From Microbacterium sp. SORGH_AS_0969 (lineage in GTDB: Bacteria > Actinomycetota > Actinomycetes > Actinomycetales > Microbacteriaceae), in contig NZ_JAUTAG010000001.1 in assembly GCF_030818255.1 (NCBI RefSeq), forward strand, positions 3,286,001-3,350,000: 64,000 nt of DNA. The letters run 5' to 3'. The notes below the pieces were generated by a model, which saw only the letters and a list, made by a program, of their open reading frames with translations, was not told the DNA's origin and did not search any database. The position numbers were made by a program, and so were the translations under genes. Of the stretch, positions 17,004 to 26,054 are shown one piece after another. The stretch's first letter is position 1. Every line of letters begins with the position of its first letter.

Positions 17004-17732
17004 GTGCCCACCTACCGCGACGAAGTCGTGGTCCTGCGTACCCACAAGCTCGGGGAGGCGGACCGCATCCTCACCCTCCTCAGCCGCCGCAACGGCAAGA
17101 TCCGCGCGGTCGCGAAGGGCGTGCGCCGCACGTCGTCGAAGTTCGGGTCGCGCCTGGAGCCCTTCATGGTCGCCGACGTGCAGCTGTTCAAGGGGCGCAA
17201 CCTCGACATCGTGCAGCAGGCCGAGTCGCTCGGCTCGTACGGAGCCGACATCGTCGTCAACTACGACCGATACACCACCGCCAGCGCGATGGTCGAGACC
17301 GCCGACCGGCTCAACGAGGCCGAAGCGACCCCGCAGCAGTACCTCCTCCTCGTCGGGGGGCTTCGTTCCCTCGCCCGCGGCGATCACTCGGAGCGCAGCG
17401 TCCTCGATTCCTATCTGCTCCGCGCCATGGCCCTCTCGGGCTGGGCGCCGGGGCTGACCGAGTGCGCGCGCTGCGGCACGGTCGGCGACCACCCGTACTT
17501 CCTCGCCCAGCTCGGCGGCGTCGTGTGCTCGACGTGCGCTCCCGCGGGCTCGCCCCGGGTCGCGCGTGAGACGGTCGACATGCTCCGCGCCCTCATGGCG
17601 GGGGAGTGGGAGACCATCGACGCCGCCCCGGGACGCACGATCTCGGCGGCCTCGGGTCTCGTGGCCGCGTACGCGCAGTTCCATCTGGAGCGTGGCATCC
17701 GTTCCCTCTCGCACCTGGAGACGCACCGATGA
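17004..17732 (+). CDS. recO: DNA repair protein RecO
   Basis: A 242-aa RecF-pathway protein that helps load RecA onto SSB-coated single strands. The N-terminal OB fold reads [20 protein letters not shown] and [20 protein letters not shown]; the C-terminal part has the zinc-finger pair CARCG and CSTCAPAG, with [15 protein letters not shown] typical of actinobacterial RecO. The GTG at 17004 gives the usual length. Its TGA overlaps the ATG of uppS by 4 nt, the common recO-uppS arrangement in Actinobacteria. No promoter is obvious in the 46 bp upstream. Confidence 0.95.
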   Translation: MPTYRDEVVVLRTHKLGEADRILTLLSRRNGKIRAVAKGVRRTSSKFGSRLEPFMVADVQLFKGRNLDIVQQAESLGSYGADIVVNYDRYTTASAMVETADRLNEAEATPQQYLLLVGGLRSLARGDHSERSVLDSYLLRAMALSGWAPGLTECARCGTVGDHPYFLAQLGGVVCSTCAPAGSPRVARETVDMLRALMAGEWETIDAAPGRTISAASGLVAAYAQFHLERGIRSLSHLETHR

Positions 17733-18535
17733 CGCCCAAGCCGTTCACGCACCGCGACGCCGTGCCGTACCGCCCCCTCGACTGGACGGGGGAGTACCCG
17801 CCGACGTACCCGAAGGGGTCGGTTCCCGAGCACGTCGCGATCGTCATGGACGGGAACGGCCGCTGGGCCAACCGCCAGGGGCTCACGCGCGTGGAGGGAC
17901 ACCGCGCCGGCGAGGCCGCTCTGCTCGACGTGGTCGCGGGCGCCATCCAGGCCGGGGTCAAACACCTGTCGGTCTACGCGTTCTCAACCGAGAACTGGTC
18001 GCGCTCGCCCGACGAGGTGCGATTCCTCATGGGCTTCAACCGCGAGGTGCTGCACCGTCGCCGCGATCAGCTCAACGAATGGGGCGTGCGCATCCGCTGG
18101 TCGGGGCGCAAGCCGCGCCTGTGGGGCTCGGTCATCAAAGAGCTGCAGCACGCCGAACGGCTCACCGAGGGCAACGACGTGCTGACCCTGACGATGTGCG
18201 TCAACTACGGCGGACGGGTGGAGATCGTGGATGCCATGCGCCGCATCGGCGACGACATCGCCGCCGGCAAGCTCAAGCCCTCCGCCGTCACCGAGAAACT
18301 GATCCGCAAGAACCTCTACCAACCCGACATGCCCGACGTCGACCTGTTCGTCCGCTCCAGCGGCGAGCAGCGCACCTCGAACTTCCTGCTCTGGGAGTCG
18401 GCGTACGCCGAGATGGTCTTCCTCGACACCCTGTGGCCGGACTTCCGGCGGACGCACCTGTGGGAAGCCATCGGGCTGTACCTCTCGCGCGATCGACGGT
18501 TCGGCGGCGCGATCGACACCCCCACCGGGAAATGA
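17729..18535 (+). CDS. uppS: Isoprenyl (undecaprenyl/decaprenyl) diphosphate synthase
   Basis: A 268-aa cis-prenyltransferase that makes the C50/C55 lipid carrier for peptidoglycan and other wall polymers. Markers are [16 protein letters not shown] (DGNGRW with the catalytic Asp), [22 protein letters not shown], and the C-terminal [20 protein letters not shown] followed by LDTLWPDF. The N-terminal extension ([18 protein letters not shown]) is typical of actinobacterial long-chain Z-prenyl synthases. Translationally coupled to recO through an ATGA overlap. Product chain length cannot be read from the sequence. Confidence 0.95.
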   Translation: MTPKPFTHRDAVPYRPLDWTGEYPPTYPKGSVPEHVAIVMDGNGRWANRQGLTRVEGHRAGEAALLDVVAGAIQAGVKHLSVYAFSTENWSRSPDEVRFLMGFNREVLHRRRDQLNEWGVRIRWSGRKPRLWGSVIKELQHAERLTEGNDVLTLTMCVNYGGRVEIVDAMRRIGDDIAAGKLKPSAVTEKLIRKNLYQPDMPDVDLFVRSSGEQRTSNFLLWESAYAEMVFLDTLWPDFRRTHLWEAIGLYLSRDRRFGGAIDTPTGK

Positions 18536-18581
18536 ATACCGCGATCGGAATAGATCGCTCACCTGAAGAGTTGTGCCCAAT

Positions 18582-19265
18582 ATGACGGATGCCATCAAGA
18601 TCGACGTGTGGAGTGACATCGCCTGCCCCTGGTGCTACATCGGCAAGCGGAACCTCGAGAACGGCCTGGCCGCCACGGCCGACGACGACGACGCCCCGGT
18701 CGTCGAGATCGAGTACCACTCGTTCGAGCTCTCGCCCGACACCCCCGAGGACTTCGACGGCGGCGAGGTCGACTACCTCTCGCAGCACAAGGGCATCTCT
18801 CCCGACCAGGCACGCGAGATGCTCGATCGCGTCACCGGCGTCGCCGCCGAGGCGGGACTGGCGTATCGCTTCGACATGCTCCAGCACACCAACACCGTCA
18901 AGGCCCACGAGTTGCTGCACTTCGCGAAGGAGAACGGCAAGCAGCTGGAGCTGGCCGAGGTCCTCATGTCGGCGTACTTCCTCGAGGGCAAGCACGTGGG
19001 TCGCGACGACGACCTCGTCGCTCTGGCGGTGGAGGTCGGTCTCGACGAGGATGCCGCCCGTGAGGCGCTCGCATCGCAGCGCTACCGTGCCGCGGTCCGT
19101 GCCGACCAGGAGCAGGCGCAGCAGTTCGGGATCACGGGCGTGCCGTTCTTCGTGATCGACGGCAAGTACGGGGTGAGTGGAGCGCAGCCGGTCGAGGCGT
19201 TCAGCCAGATCGCCCGTCAGGTGTGGGGCGAGCGCCGCGAGGCATCCGCGACCGCCGACGCCTGA
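18582..19265 (+). CDS. DsbA family (FrnE-like) oxidoreductase
   Basis: A 227-aa cytoplasmic thioredoxin-fold protein. The redox motif CPWC is at residues 14-17 within VWSDIACPWCYIGKRNLENG; ITGVPFFVIDGKYGVSGAQP near the C-terminus holds the cis-Pro loop. The inserted helical domain (ISPDQAREMLDRVTGVAAEA) is typical of FrnE/2-hydroxychromene-2-carboxylate isomerase-like DsbA relatives, usually linked to oxidative-stress tolerance. No signal peptide is present. ATG 18582 is preferred over GTG 18573 because GAAGAG at 18565-18570 is about 11 nt away from it but only 2 nt from the GTG. Confidence 0.9.
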   Translation: MTDAIKIDVWSDIACPWCYIGKRNLENGLAATADDDDAPVVEIEYHSFELSPDTPEDFDGGEVDYLSQHKGISPDQAREMLDRVTGVAAEAGLAYRFDMLQHTNTVKAHELLHFAKENGKQLELAEVLMSAYFLEGKHVGRDDDLVALAVEVGLDEDAAREALASQRYRAAVRADQEQAQQFGITGVPFFVIDGKYGVSGAQPVEAFSQIARQVWGERREASATADA

Positions 19266-19275
19266 CTTTTCCTCC

Positions 19276-19320
19276 ACAGCGGTGTCCGCACCCGGCTTCG
19301 GCCGGAGCGGGCACCGCTGT
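19276..19320 (+). terminator. Hairpin after the DsbA-family gene
   Basis: ACAGCGGTGTCCGC (19276-19289) pairs with GCGGGCACCGCTGT (19307-19320), 14 bp with one G-U, around a 17-nt loop. It lies 10 bp past the stop codon. There is no T-run on its 3' side, so it is a U-less hairpin of the sort common in actinobacteria. Confidence 0.55.
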
Positions 19321-19346
19321 CGCACGACGTCTGGGAGAATGAGACA

Positions 19347-20514
19347 GTGAACACGGCATTGGCTCCGGCGCGGACGCTCCGCATCGGCAACATCGAGCTC
19401 GACGCCCCCGTCGTCCTCGCTCCGATGGCCGGCATCACGAACACGGCGTTCCGTCGCCTGTGTCGCGAGTACGGTGCCGGGGCTGTACGTGAGCGAGATG
19501 ATCACGACGCGCGCCCTCGTCGAGCGCAACGACACGACCATGCGGCTGATCCGCCACCACGAGTCCGAGACCCCGCGTTCGATCCAGCTCTACGGCGTCG
19601 ATCCGGCGACGGTCGAGGCGGCCGTTCGCATCATCGTCGACGAAGACCACGCTGACCACATCGACCTCAACTTCGGCTGCCCCGTTCCGAAGGTCACCCG
19701 GCGCGGCGGCGGTGCCGCCCTCCCGTGGAAGACGTCCCTGTTCCGGGAGATCGTCGAACGGGCGGTCCGCGCGGCGGGCGACAAGCCGCTCACGGTCAAG
19801 ATGCGCAAGGGCATCGACGCCGATCACCTGACCTACCTCGAGGCCGGGCGCATCGCCGAGGGAGCGGGGGTGGCATCCATCGCCCTGCACGCGCGCACCG
19901 CGAGCGAGTTCTACTCGGGCCACGCCGACTGGTCGGCGATCACGAAGCTGAAAGAGACCGTCACGAGCGTTCCCGTGCTCGGCAACGGCGACATCTGGTC
20001 GGCCGACGACGCCGCGCGCATGATGGCCGAGACGGGCTGCGACGGCGTCGTGGTCGGCCGCGGGTGTCTCGGGCGCCCGTGGCTCTTCGGCGACCTCGCC
20101 CGCGCGCTGGGTCAGCCGGGCGCCGCGCATGGCGAGCCCGTCGACGCGACCCTGGGATTCGTCGCGAGAGCCTTCCGTCGCCACGCCGAACTCCTCGTCG
20201 AGTTCTTCGAAGACGAAGGGCGCGGATGCCGCGACATCCGCAAGCACGTCGCCTGGTACTTCAAGGGGTACCCCGTCGGCGGGGAGCTGCGGGCGAGCCT
20301 CGCGACCGCGTCGACCCTCGACGAGATCGACGAACTGCTCGCGACCATGGAGCTCGACGCCCCCTACCCGGGGGCGGCGGCCGAGGGCCAGCGCGGTCGC
20401 GCGGGCACGCCGAAGCGTCCCGCGCTGCCGGACGGCTGGCTCGACTCGCGCGAGATCGGCGACGCCGCCGGCCGCGAACTCGCCGAAGCGGAGCTGCACC
20501 ACAGTGGCGGCTGA
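19347..20514 (+). pseudogene. dus: tRNA-dihydrouridine synthase, apparent frameshift
   Basis: Dus reduces uridines in tRNA D-loops using FMN and NADPH. Frame 3 from GTG 19347 reads RIGNIELDAPVVLAPMAGIT and FRRLCREYGAG; frame 1 then supplies LYVSEMITTRALVERND, NFGCPVPKVTRRGGGAALPW with the catalytic Cys, LTVKMRKGID, LHARTASEFYSGHADWS, PVLGNGDIWS and VVVGRGCLGRPWLF. The switch lies at the GGGG run 19479-19482: removing one G restores AGLYVSEM exactly. Both halves are otherwise conserved, so the break is either a recent mutation or a homopolymer sequencing error. Without repair the product would stop around residue 100 and lose the active site. The 3' end runs into dgt. Confidence 0.85.
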
Positions 20515-21838
20515 GGTGACGGTGGCCTCCGCCCGCCCCCTCGGGTACGCGGATGCCGATGCCGCCCGGTTCCACGAAGAGAAGCACCGCTCGCAGCGCG
20601 ACGACTTCGCGCGCGATCGTGCCCGCGTGCTGCACTCCGCGGCACTCCGGCGTCTCGCGGCGAAGACGCAGGTGCTGAGCCCCGCGAGCCCGGCCGACTT
20701 CGCGCGCAATCGCCTCACGCACTCGCTCGAGGTCGCGCAGGTCGGGCGCGAGCTCGCCACCGCGCTGCAGCTCTCACCCGACGTCGTCGACACGGCCTGC
20801 CTCAGCCACGACCTCGGTCACCCCCCGTTCGGCCACAACGGCGAGCGGGCGCTGAACGACTGGGCGTCCGACATCGGCGGCTTCGAGGGCAACGCGCAGA
20901 CCCTGCGCATCCTCACGCGCCTCGAGCCCAAGGTGTTCGGCGCCGAAGGGGAGCCGTTCGGTCTCAACCTGACGCGCGCCAGCCTCGACGCCACCTGCAA
21001 ATACCCGTGGACGGTCGACGAGCCCGTGCCCGACCCGGGCGGGCGTCTGAAGTTCGGCGTCTACCCCGACGACGAACCGGTCTTCCACTGGATGCGCGGG
21101 GGAGCCCCCGCCCGACAGCGCTGCATCGAGGCAGAGGTCATGGACCTCTCCGACGACATCGCGTACTCGGTGCACGATTTCGAAGACGCCGTCGTCAACC
21201 GGTACGTCGATCCCGCCCGGCTGGCATCCCGGGTCGGTCGTGAGGGGCTGCTCGACGCGATCCAGCGCTGGGTCGGGTACGACTTCGTGCGCGACGACCT
21301 CGCGCAGGCGCTCGACCGGCTCATGGCCATGCCCGAGTGGATCCACTCCTTCGACGGCACGCGCCCCGCTCTCGCCCGGCTGAAGAACCTCACCTCCGAC
21401 CTCATCGGACGCTTCGCGCGCGCCGCGACCGCGGCCACGCGCGAGGCCTACCCGGCCGACGAGCTCACGCGCTACCGCGCGCGCGTCATCGTCCCCGCCG
21501 AGGTCGAGACCGAGATGGCCGTGCTGAAGGGCATCATCGGCGCGACCGTGGTCTCGATCGACGGCCGCAAGGTTCTGTACCGCGAGCAGCGGAACGTGCT
21601 CAAGCGCTTGGCATCCGCCCTCTGGGAGAACCCGGGAGCCCTCGACGCGTTGCACGCCCCCGATTTCGCCGCCGCGGCGGACGACACCGCTCGCCGCCGG
21701 GTCGTCGTCGACCAGGTCGCGAGCCTGACCGACCAACTCGCGATCGCCTGGCACAACCGTCTGGTGGGACAGGTGGATGCCGCGGAGCTCGGCGTCTGGG
21801 CCCCCGGATCCGGTGCGCCCCGCGGGGCGGATGCCTGA
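20504..21838 (+). CDS. dgt: Deoxyguanosinetriphosphate triphosphohydrolase-like protein
   Basis: A roughly 444-aa HD-domain dNTP triphosphohydrolase, cleaving dGTP (or dNTPs) to nucleoside and tripolyphosphate and so tuning DNA precursor pools. The metal site is visible as RNRLTHSLEVAQVGRELA, CLSHDLGHPPFGHNGE (HD pair) and VMDLSDDIAYSVHDFED (distal Asp). FARDRARVLHSAALRRLAAK is the family N-terminal block. Possible starts are GTG 20504, 20516 and 20522; the first is inside the end of dus, the second immediately follows its stop. It ends in TGATG shared with the dnaG start (1-nt overlap), so dgt and dnaG are coupled, an arrangement common in Actinobacteria. Confidence 0.92.
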   Translation: MAAEVTVASARPLGYADADAARFHEEKHRSQRDDFARDRARVLHSAALRRLAAKTQVLSPASPADFARNRLTHSLEVAQVGRELATALQLSPDVVDTACLSHDLGHPPFGHNGERALNDWASDIGGFEGNAQTLRILTRLEPKVFGAEGEPFGLNLTRASLDATCKYPWTVDEPVPDPGGRLKFGVYPDDEPVFHWMRGGAPARQRCIEAEVMDLSDDIAYSVHDFEDAVVNRYVDPARLASRVGREGLLDAIQRWVGYDFVRDDLAQALDRLMAMPEWIHSFDGTRPALARLKNLTSDLIGRFARAATAATREAYPADELTRYRARVIVPAEVETEMAVLKGIIGATVVSIDGRKVLYREQRNVLKRLASALWENPGALDALHAPDFAAAADDTARRRVVVDQVASLTDQLAIAWHNRLVGQVDAAELGVWAPGSGAPRGADA

Positions 21839-23676
21839 TGGCCCGCATCCGCCAGTCCGACATCGACGAGGTCAAAGCGCGGGTCAACATCGCCGACGTC
21901 GTCGGTGAGCGCGTCGCGCTGAAGTCCGCCGGCGTCGGATCGATGAAGGGGCTCTGCCCGTTCCACGACGAACGCAGCCCCAGCTTCCACGTCCGGCCGC
22001 AGGTCGGGTACTACCACTGCTTCGGGTGCGGCGAATCGGGCGACGTCTACTCGTTCCTCCGGGCGATGGACCACGTCTCGTTCACCGAGGCCGTGGAGCG
22101 GATGGCCGCGCGCGTCGGCTACACCCTCCACTACGAGGACGGCGGCCCCGCGCCCGAGACCACCGGTCGTTCGCGCCTGTACGCCGCCAACGCGGCGGCC
22201 GCCGAGTACTTCCGTGCCCAGCTCATGACCCCCGAGGCTGAGACGGGACGACGCTTCCTGGGCGACCGCGGCTTCGACGCGGGCGCCGCGGCGCACTTCG
22301 GCGTCGGTTATGCACCGAAAGGCTGGTCGCACCTCATGGACCACCTCCTCGCGCAGAAGTTCACGCGCGAGGAGCTGTTGCAGGCGGGCCTCGTGTCGCA
22401 AGGCCAGCGCGGGGTTTACGACCGATTCCGCGGCCGGCTCGTGTGGCCCATCCGCGATGTGACCGGCCAGGTCATCGGCTTCGGCGCGCGCAAGCTCTAC
22501 GACGACGACCAGGGACCGAAATACCTCAACACCCCCGAGACGCCGATCTACAAGAAGGCGCAGGTGCTCTACGGCCTCGACCTCGCGAAGCGCGACATCT
22601 CGCGCTCGCATCGGGTCGTCGTGGTCGAGGGCTACACCGACGTCATGGCGTGCCACCTCGCGGGCGTCACCACCGCGATCGCGTCGTGCGGAACCGCGTT
22701 CGGCAGCGACCACATCACCGTGCTCCGCCGCGTGATGGGCGACGACAGCTCGTCGGGCGAGGTGGTCTTCACCTTCGATCCGGATGCCGCCGGCCAGAAG
22801 GCGGCGCTGCGCGCCTTCGCCGACGAGAAGCGCTTCGCGGCCCAGACCTACGTCGCCGTGGCTCCCGAGGGTCTCGACCCATGCGATCTGCGCCTCCAGC
22901 GCGGAGACGGCGCCGTGCGGGCCCTCATGGACACCAAAGCGCCGATGTTCGAGTTCGTCATCGACCAGCGGCTGAAGGACTTCGACCTCGGGAGCGTCGA
23001 AGGTCGCGCGGGGGCGCTTCGCGCGGCCGCCCCGATCGTCGCCGACATCCGCGATCCCGCGCTACGCCCCGGCTACGTCCGGGTGCTCGCCCGCCGCCTC
23101 GGTCTCGACATGCCCGAGGTGCAGGCCGCGGTCGAACGGGCGGCGCGCGGCGCCGATCGGGCCGAGAAACGTGACACGCAGAAGGGGCAGGATCCAGCTC
23201 CGGTGGCGATCTCGGTCACCCTCGCCTCGCTTCCCAACACCCGTGACGTCGCCCTCGAGCGCGGCGCGATGATGGCGTTCCTGCAGTACGGGCACCGGAT
23301 CGAGCCCGAGCTCTTCCTCCGCGCGCTGCAGACGCCGTTCGGCCATCCCGCCCTCGAGGCCGTGCGCAGCGCCCTGGCATCCACCGATCTGTCGCAACCC
23401 GGCTGGGCCGTGACGGCGGTCGAGTCGGTTCGCGAGCCGTTCCGCTCGCTCGCCGCCGAACTGCTGACGGCCGAGTTCCCCGCCCGCACCGAGGAAGGCG
23501 CGGTCGTCGCGGCCAACGACCTCTCGCGTCGACTTCTCGTCCGCGAGATCGAGCGTGAGAAGGCCGAACTCGTGCGCGAGGTGCAGCGCGTGCCCGCCGA
23601 CACCGACGAGGGGCGGCGCCTCGGGATGAGACTGCGCGACCTGGAAGCGGACCGCCAGCGGCTCATCGCGTCCTGA
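21838..23676 (+). CDS. dnaG: DNA primase DnaG
   Basis: A 612-aa primase making RNA primers at the replication fork. The N-terminal zinc-binding CHC2 domain shows CPFHDERSPSFHV and YYHCFGCGESGDVYSF; the catalytic core has RGRLVWPIRDVTGQVIGFGA, the Toprim VVVEGYTDVMACHLAGV with its catalytic Glu, and FTFDPDAAGQKAALRA (DxD metal site). The C-terminal roughly 180 residues are the helicase-interaction region, ending REIEREKAELVREVQRVPAD. The ATG at 21838 fits the usual IRQSDIDEVKARVNIADVVG start. Length and domain order are normal. Confidence 0.97.
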   Translation: MARIRQSDIDEVKARVNIADVVGERVALKSAGVGSMKGLCPFHDERSPSFHVRPQVGYYHCFGCGESGDVYSFLRAMDHVSFTEAVERMAARVGYTLHYEDGGPAPETTGRSRLYAANAAAAEYFRAQLMTPEAETGRRFLGDRGFDAGAAAHFGVGYAPKGWSHLMDHLLAQKFTREELLQAGLVSQGQRGVYDRFRGRLVWPIRDVTGQVIGFGARKLYDDDQGPKYLNTPETPIYKKAQVLYGLDLAKRDISRSHRVVVVEGYTDVMACHLAGVTTAIASCGTAFGSDHITVLRRVMGDDSSSGEVVFTFDPDAAGQKAALRAFADEKRFAAQTYVAVAPEGLDPCDLRLQRGDGAVRALMDTKAPMFEFVIDQRLKDFDLGSVEGRAGALRAAAPIVADIRDPALRPGYVRVLARRLGLDMPEVQAAVERAARGADRAEKRDTQKGQDPAPVAISVTLASLPNTRDVALERGAMMAFLQYGHRIEPELFLRALQTPFGHPALEAVRSALASTDLSQPGWAVTAVESVREPFRSLAAELLTAEFPARTEEGAVVAANDLSRRLLVREIEREKAELVREVQRVPADTDEGRRLGMRLRDLEADRQRLIAS

Positions 23677-23765
23677 CCGTCCCCTCCGACGGCACGCGCT
23701 ACCGCACCGGCGTGTCGAGAGGGAAGCCCGATGCGTCCGCGCGGCTCTTCAGGGAGGATGAGGGA

Positions 23766-24539
23766 ATGCCCCGGACCCTCGACACCGACGTCGCCATCCG
23801 CGCCGACGATCTCTCGCTTGCCCGTGGGGGCACCCGGGTGATCGACGGCATCACCCTGAAGCTGCCCTTCGCGCAGACGCTCGTCGTGCGAGGCGCGACG
23901 GGATCCGGCAAGACCTCCCTGGTGTCGATGCTCGCGGGCCGCCCCGACGAAGGGCTCAGCGTCGTCGGGGGAGAGGCGTACGTCCACGGCATCTCGGCCC
24001 GGCGTCCGGGTCGCGCGCACCGCGAGTGGACGTTCCACACGGGCTACCTGCCGCAGGGTGCCGGCGCGTCGTTGCCCTCGCGCTTGACGGTGCAGGACGT
24101 CATCGCCGAGCCCATCACGAGCCGCGACCGCCGCGTCAATAGCCGCGCGCTCGCTGTGCGCGTCGCGACGCTCCTCGACGAGATGGAGCTCCCGCTCGGC
24201 ACCGCACCGAAGTATCCCTACGAGCTCAGCGCGGGCATGCGTCAGCGGGTGGCCCTCGCCCGGGCGTTCGTGCTCGAGCCGCGCCTCTTCGTGGCCGACG
24301 ACCTCTACGCCAACCTCGACGTCGAAGTGCGCGCGGCCGCTCGCGCGTCGATCGTGCGCCGACGCGACGAGCGCGGCATGGCGTCGCTCGTCGTGACGAA
24401 CGATGCCGACGCGCCCACCGACCTCGATGCCGACGTTCTGGTGCTGCACGGCGGGCACGCCGTCGCTTTCGGTCATGGCTCGGACGAACTGCAGTGGACC
24501 CCGGGCGGCGCGCCCGACCGACGCGTTTCGACGGCCTGA
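23766..24539 (+). CDS. Single ABC-type ATPase without a partner permease
   Basis: A 257-aa ABC ATPase. Walker A is VRGATGSGKTSLV, the signature is ELSAGMRQRVALARAFVLEP, and the D-loop follows in ANLDVEVR. The Walker B region reads RLFVADDLYANLD, so the usual catalytic Glu after the Walker B Asp is Asp; this may slow hydrolysis. The H-loop His is also not obvious: SLVVTNDADAP has Asn where His is expected. No permease or binding protein is encoded nearby, so it may act with a distant partner or have a non-transport role. It starts 89 bp after dnaG behind GAGGATGAGGGA and is followed by tRNA-Asn. Confidence 0.8.
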   Translation: MPRTLDTDVAIRADDLSLARGGTRVIDGITLKLPFAQTLVVRGATGSGKTSLVSMLAGRPDEGLSVVGGEAYVHGISARRPGRAHREWTFHTGYLPQGAGASLPSRLTVQDVIAEPITSRDRRVNSRALAVRVATLLDEMELPLGTAPKYPYELSAGMRQRVALARAFVLEPRLFVADDLYANLDVEVRAAARASIVRRRDERGMASLVVTNDADAPTDLDADVLVLHGGHAVAFGHGSDELQWTPGGAPDRRVSTA

Positions 24540-24542
24540 TTT

Positions 24543-24570
24543 TTCGACTACCCCGCGGTGCTGTTAGTAT
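24543..24570 (+). promoter_or_regulatory. Promoter candidate for tRNA-Asn
   Basis: TTCGAC (24543-24548) and TAGTAT (24565-24570) are spaced by 16 nt, matching a vegetative sigma factor promoter, 31 bp before the tRNA. The local AT content is higher than in the flanking genes. Confidence 0.5.
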
Positions 24571-24601
24571 CGTGTGGTTGCCCGCCGCAAGGCGCGCATG
24601 A

Positions 24602-24674
24602 TCCTCGGTAGCTCAATTGGCAGAGCAATCGGCTGTTAACCGATAGGTTCTTGGTTCGAGTCCAAGCCGGGGAG
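24602..24674 (+). tRNA. tRNA-Asn (GTT)
   Basis: A 73-nt cloverleaf. Acceptor arms TCCTCGG (24602-24608) and CCGGGGA (24667-24673) pair over 7 bp with one T-G; the discriminator is G. The anticodon GTT is at 24635-24637 in the loop CTGTTAA. The T-arm contains GGTTCGAGTCC. CCA is not encoded. Confidence 0.96.
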
Positions 24675-24711
24675 CGAGAGACCCACGCCCATCTAGCTTG
24701 GCTCTCACCCT

Positions 24712-24744
24712 AGGCCCGGGCTTCCACCCCGGGCCTTACTTTTT
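24712..24744 (+). terminator. Intrinsic terminator after tRNA-Asn
   Basis: AGGCCCGGG (24712-24720) pairs perfectly with CCCGGGCCT (24728-24736) across a 7-nt loop and is followed by TACTTTTT. This is the clearest classical terminator in the window. Confidence 0.88.
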
Positions 24745-24762
24745 GCTCGCGCCCCTCGCACC

Positions 24763-24770
24763 CCCGGTCC
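24763..24770. repeat. Target-site duplication, left copy
   Basis: CCCGGTCC directly abuts the left inverted repeat and is repeated directly after the right one (25998-26005). An 8-bp duplication is the usual footprint of IS256-family insertion. Confidence 0.85.
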
Positions 24771-24797
24771 GGCTTATAGGCAAGAACGTGTGGATGG
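24771..24797. repeat. Left terminal inverted repeat of the IS
   Basis: Begins GGCTTATAGGCAAGAACG and matches the reverse complement of 25971-25997 at 26 of 27 positions; the one difference is C versus G at position 3. Confidence 0.9.
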
Positions 24798-24807
24798 CTC
24801 GGGCGTG

Positions 24808-25929
24808 TCAGCTCCGTCCTGCCCATCCGGTTCGGATCCAGAGGCCTTCCTCGGCGGTGACGGCGGTGTCGTAGAGAGCTGGCTGTCCGTCGTCGTCGGG
24901 CTCGTCGGGTGTGGCCGGCGGGGTGGGCGTGATGGCGTGCCGGTGCGCGCGCTCGAGGGGAACCTCGTGCAGCAGCAGGAACCACTCGACGGCTTTGCGG
25001 CGGTGCTCGGTGGGCATGCCCCGGTGATGGCGCAGAAGGTGGCGGATCTGACTGTTCAAACCCTCCAGGCGTGAAGTGGTGCGGGGGTTTCCGTGCTGGA
25101 GAGTGGTGAACACGTGCCCTGATTCTGCGGCGCGATGAAGGACATTCCAGGCTCGGCGGAGTTTGAAGTGGGTGAACCCGAAGTGCCCGTTCGCGTAGAG
25201 GGTGCGTTCTTTGGTGAGATGCCCGTGGGTCTGCCACCACGCTTGCAACGTGAGCCGCCAGGAGATGGCGTCATCGATGGTGTGGACCGCGGTCAACGCG
25301 AGGGAGATCTGGCGCAGGTCGCGGCCGGCGCGGGTGCGGGGATTGCGCGTCAGCTCGCGGGTGACGTTCAGTTGCAGGTGGAAGATGCAGCGTTGCACGG
25401 CGGTGTCGGGCCAGGTCGTGGCTAGGGCGGAGCGGATGCCGGAACCGCCGTCGGTGACGACGACGACCGGGGGCGGGACCTGTTCGAACAGGGCCGTCCA
25501 CGCGGCGGTGGATTCTCGGGCGCACCACTGCCAGGCGAGGACGCGTCCGGTGTCGGATTGGGCGATGAGAAGGCACCAGGAGCCGATCCAGACACCGTCG
25601 ACGAGGACGACATCGTGAACTTCGCCGGTGACCGGCATCACGGGCTGCAGACCCCAGCACCAGGCGGTGTCGTGACGAAATGAGCGCCCGGTTCCGCCGC
25701 CGATTTCCGCTTGCGTTGTTTTGCCCGTCAACCAGCGCAGGAACCGGCGCAGCTGCTCCCGCTCGCTCACGTCGCGTCGGGAGCGGACAGATGATGCGCC
25801 GCAGTCGGGGCAGCGCCATCGCTGTGTTCCGGCGGCGGTCTTACCGTTCTTCACCAGCCGAGCACCGCATATCACGCAGAGCGCCTGATTCGAGGGATGG
25901 TCCACGCCTAAGCGTCGCGGACCATGCAC
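24808..25929 (-). CDS. IS1249-like transposase (IS256 family)
   Basis: A 373-aa DDE transposase that cuts and pastes the surrounding element. The N-terminus has a zinc ribbon (CVICGARL and RCPDCGASS) with GKTAAGTQRWRCP, typical of the IS1249 group; the catalytic core shows VVLVDGVWIGSWCLLIAQSD (first Asp), PPVVVVTDGGSGIRSAL (second Asp), QRCIFHLQLNV (conserved C/H region), and the distal Glu in TTSRLEGLNSQIRHLLR. The GTG at 25929 lies 42 bp inside the right inverted repeat. The C-terminus is acidic and Pro-rich (PTPPATPDEPDDDG). The frame is uninterrupted. Confidence 0.92.
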   Translation of the reverse strand: MHGPRRLGVDHPSNQALCVICGARLVKNGKTAAGTQRWRCPDCGASSVRSRRDVSEREQLRRFLRWLTGKTTQAEIGGGTGRSFRHDTAWCWGLQPVMPVTGEVHDVVLVDGVWIGSWCLLIAQSDTGRVLAWQWCARESTAAWTALFEQVPPPVVVVTDGGSGIRSALATTWPDTAVQRCIFHLQLNVTRELTRNPRTRAGRDLRQISLALTAVHTIDDAISWRLTLQAWWQTHGHLTKERTLYANGHFGFTHFKLRRAWNVLHRAAESGHVFTTLQHGNPRTTSRLEGLNSQIRHLLRHHRGMPTEHRRKAVEWFLLLHEVPLERAHRHAITPTPPATPDEPDDDGQPALYDTAVTAEEGLWIRTGWAGRS

Positions 25930-25970
25930 AACCCCGTTTCACCGCGTGATCGCGCGGCTAGATCACCATC

Positions 25971-25997
25971 CCATCCACACGTTCTTGCCTATAACCC
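25971..25997. repeat. Right terminal inverted repeat of the IS
   Basis: Ends CGTTCTTGCCTATAACCC, the reverse complement of the left terminal repeat with one mismatch. Confidence 0.9.
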
Positions 25998-26005
25998 CCC
26001 GGTCC
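25998..26005. repeat. Target-site duplication, right copy
   Basis: CCCGGTCC, identical to 24763-24770, immediately outside the right inverted repeat. Confidence 0.85.
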
Positions 26006-26054
26006 GTTCCGCGGCCACGGCCCGCGCCGAGCCGGCGCCTGCGAGGCTGGGGGA

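Larger units (their letters stand above)
24771..25997 (-). mobile_element. IS256-family (IS1249-like) insertion sequence
   Basis: A complete 1227-bp element with 27-bp terminal inverted repeats (one mismatch), one transposase gene on the minus strand and a perfect 8-bp target duplication CCCGGTCC on both flanks. It is inserted between the tRNA-Asn terminator and the glutaminase gene. The intact repeats, duplication and reading frame suggest recent insertion and probable mobility. Group assignment rests on the transposase zinc ribbon and DDE features. Confidence 0.9.

Noticed and set aside
26006..26054. A hybrid promoter created at the IS right end
   Set aside because: No outward -35 box at the proper distance from a -10 could be picked with confidence in these 49 bp.
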